Shown piece by piece: positions 5,814-7,241 of a DNA stretch of 7,241 bases. How positions within the stretch are numbered: position 1 is the stretch's first letter; every line of letters starts with the position of its first letter. Position numbers and translations under genes: made by a program. This DNA is from Planctomycetota bacterium (GTDB lineage: Bacteria; Planctomycetota; Phycisphaerae; WQYP01). The DNA is taken from the NCBI GenBank assembly GCA_021805585.1, contig JAJZEY010000036.1:1-7241 (forward strand), in the 5' to 3' direction. The notes below the pieces were generated by a model that did no database searches, was not told the origin of the DNA, and saw only the letters and a program-made list of their open reading frames with translations.

Positions 5814-5821
5814 TATCTCCA
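5814..5821 (-). promoter_or_regulatory. Shine-Dalgarno sequence of the Sel1-repeat gene
   Basis: On the minus strand ttggagat stands just before atgac and the ATG at 5809, placing ggag at a normal distance. This site decides for the start at 5809 over the in-frame codons at 6109 and 5656, neither of which has comparable upstream sequence. Confidence 0.6.
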
Positions 5822-5857
5822 ATTTTCACCGGAAGCAGCCAGCTTTATTGCGGTGAT

Positions 5858-5887
5858 ATTATAGTGCGGCAAGGACGTAGCAGGCAA
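5858..5887 (-). promoter_or_regulatory. Sigma70-like promoter of the Sel1-repeat gene
   Basis: Read on the minus strand, ttgcct (5882-5887) is followed after 18 bases by a perfect tataat (5858-5863). The predicted start is near 5851, giving a leader of about 40 bases before the ATG at 5809. This also argues against the longer frame that would begin at 6109, upstream of the promoter. Confidence 0.6.
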
Positions 5888-6008
5888 TTTGAGCCAATGT
5901 TCTTTCACCTTAATAAGCCCGGCTATTGACGCGAAGTGGCCGCGCGAAACAATCGGTGGAACGGGCACCCGCGGTTTGACGGGTTGCGCGCGGAGGCGCA
6001 GGTTGGGG

Positions 6009-6014
6009 TATATT
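6009..6014 (+). promoter_or_regulatory. Candidate -10 element for poxB
   Basis: tatatt matches the -10 consensus at five of six positions. A weak ttgcgc (5984-5989) lies 19 bases upstream. Alternatives are ttgacg at 5926 with aacaat at 5948-5953 (16-base spacing). The true promoter cannot be chosen from sequence alone. The leader to the poxB ATG would be about 130 or 190 bases. Confidence 0.3.
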
Positions 6015-6054
6015 GGGGGCGAAAGGTGCGAATATGGAAAGCAGCGCATGGGGT

Positions 6055-6094
6055 CAAAGCCCGATCGCGATTCTCGGGCAGGGTGCCGGCTTTG
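6055..6094 (+). promoter_or_regulatory. Nested inverted repeat in the poxB upstream region
   Basis: caaagcc (6055-6061) is exactly complementary to ggctttg (6088-6094). Inside it cccga (6060-6064) can pair instead with tcggg (6074-6078). The two pairings overlap by two bases, so they are partly exclusive. The element lies between the candidate promoter and the poxB start and could be an operator or a leader hairpin. No regulator can be named. Confidence 0.35.
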
Positions 6095-6148
6095 CGATGG
6101 AATCGACAAAACAAAAGACCGCGTAAATCCGTTTCAAGGAGTTTCAAG

Positions 6149-7241
6149 ATGCGGAAAAGTGTGGCTGAAATAATAATAGAGACGCTGGTGGCCGCCGGGG
6201 TCGAGCGCATTTACGGCGTGGTGGGAGATTCTCTGAATGGCCTGCTGGAAGAAATCGGCAAACGCAAGGACATTGAATGGATCGGCGTGCGGCACGAAGA
6301 AACAGCTGCATTCGCCGCTGGTGCCCAGGCGCACCTTACGGGGGAACTGGCGGTTTGTGCGGGAAGCTGCGGGCCGGGGAATATGCATCTTATTAACGGT
6401 TTATATGATTGCCAGCGCAGCCGCGTGCCGGTATTGGCTATCGCAGCGCAGATTCCAAGCGGCGAAATCGGGAGTAATTATTTTCAGGAAACCCATCCGG
6501 ACCAGCTTTTCCGGAATTGCAGTCACTATTGCGAACTGGTTTCGCAGCCCGGGCAGATCCCCAGGGTATTGGAAATTGCCATCCAGACGGCCCTTACCAA
6601 AAAGGGCGTCGCCGTTATGGCTATTCCGGGAGATATTGCGCTTCAACCCACCAGCTATCGCAAGCCCAGCGCCAGCATCCGGCAAATGCATCCGATACTT
6701 CGACCATCGGAAAAAGAAATAGACCAATTGGCCGATCTGTTAAACCAGGCCAAATCCGTCACGATTCTGGGTGGCGCGGGTTGCTGCGGAGCGCACAGTG
6801 AATTGATGGCGGTGGCCGAAAAATTGAAATCACCGATCGTCTCGGCCCTGCGCGGCCTGGAACATATTGCCTATGACAATCCGTTTGATGTCGGTTTAAC
6901 CGGGCTGATCGGTTTTGCGTCAGGCTATCAGGCCATCAAGGAATGCCATACGCTGCTGATGCTTGGGACGGATTTCCCGTATACCCAGTTTTATCCGGAG
7001 AATGCCACGGTGATTCAGGTGGACCAGCGCGGTGAAAACCTGGGACGGCGCACGCGGCTGGATATGGGATTAATCGGCGATGTGAAGGCAACGCTGCAGG
7101 CGGTGCTGGAAAAGTTGCGGACAAAAGACGATTCCAGACATTTAGATACATGTGTTACACATTATCGGAACACGCGCCGGGGACTGGATGAACTGGCGGT
7201 GGGAACCGCGGGAAAAAGGCCCATTCATCCGCAATTTCTGG
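6149..7241 (+). CDS. poxB: Pyruvate dehydrogenase (quinone) / pyruvate oxidase, N-terminal 364 residues (cut by window edge)
   Basis: The enzyme converts pyruvate to acetate and CO2 with thiamine diphosphate and FAD and passes the electrons to membrane quinone. The visible part follows E. coli PoxB as I know it very closely: GVVGDSLNGLLEEI, VRHEETAAFAAGAQAHLTGE, AVCAGSCGPGNMHLINGLYD, PVLAIAAQIPS, GSNYFQETHP, CSHYCELVSQPGQIP. Glu50 in RHEE is the expected cofactor-activating glutamate. Residues 1-165 form the N-terminal thiamine-diphosphate domain. About 190-320 form the FAD-binding middle domain (GCCGAHSEL, SALRGLEHI, DVGLTGLIGFASG, MLGTDFPY). The C-terminal thiamine-diphosphate domain and the lipid-activated tail, about 200 residues, lie beyond the window. 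aaggag stands 7 bases before the ATG, which fixes the start. It is divergent from the Sel1 gene across a 339-base shared upstream region. Codon use matches the neighbours. Confidence 0.95.
   Translation, partial: MRKSVAEIIIETLVAAGVERIYGVVGDSLNGLLEEIGKRKDIEWIGVRHEETAAFAAGAQAHLTGELAVCAGSCGPGNMHLINGLYDCQRSRVPVLAIAAQIPSGEIGSNYFQETHPDQLFRNCSHYCELVSQPGQIPRVLEIAIQTALTKKGVAVMAIPGDIALQPTSYRKPSASIRQMHPILRPSEKEIDQLADLLNQAKSVTILGGAGCCGAHSELMAVAEKLKSPIVSALRGLEHIAYDNPFDVGLTGLIGFASGYQAIKECHTLLMLGTDFPYTQFYPENATVIQVDQRGENLGRRTRLDMGLIGDVKATLQAVLEKLRTKDDSRHLDTCVTHYRNTRRGLDELAVGTAGKRPIHPQFL

Overview
The window is GC-rich (moderately AT-richer in parts of the spacer at about 2060-2260). It reads as chromosomal DNA of an environmental bacterium, most likely from the Planctomycetota/PVC group, perhaps Phycisphaerae-like. 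The lineage is inferred from the Bacteroidetes/PVC-style 'alternative' GlmU, the long Sel1-repeat protein, a large spacer carrying the palindrome catgggc-aggat-gcccatg (a repeat I associate from memory with PVC genomes), and sigma70-like promoters. No rRNA, tRNA, CRISPR array, transposase or phage gene was found.

Layout. Positions 3-1282 (+) hold a tightly packed, probably co-transcribed trio: the 3' end of an unrecognised protein, a four-helix membrane protein starting 2 bases later, and a second four-helix membrane protein whose GTG touches the previous stop. Positions 1283-2220 are a spacer of almost 1 kb without a convincing gene. It is rich in palindromes, two copies of a 34-base REP-like repeat, and short tandem units. 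Positions 2221-2634 look like a promoter followed by a long 5' leader with a series of stem-loops. The leader precedes a GlmU-like sugar nucleotidyltransferase/acetyltransferase gene (2635-3897, +), presumably feeding UDP-GlcNAc into the cell envelope.

Positions 3898-5809 are read on the minus strand. A secreted or membrane-anchored protein with ten gapless Sel1 repeats (4355-5809) has its own promoter and Shine-Dalgarno sequence. Downstream of it lies a very small basic-protein gene (4073-4189) with a separate good promoter. Its ANHG-(R/K)(R/K)-P core resembles the actinobacterial ribosomal protein bL37 as I remember it; this is the most interesting item in the window. The Sel1 gene is divergent from the last gene, a clear pyruvate dehydrogenase (quinone)/pyruvate oxidase poxB (6149 onward, +), which runs off the right edge.

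The genes do not form one pathway. The window is a set of separate transcription units: a membrane-protein operon, amino-sugar activation, a Sel1 scaffold protein, a putative ribosomal microprotein, and respiratory pyruvate oxidation to acetate. All assignments are from reading the sequence; no database search was possible.
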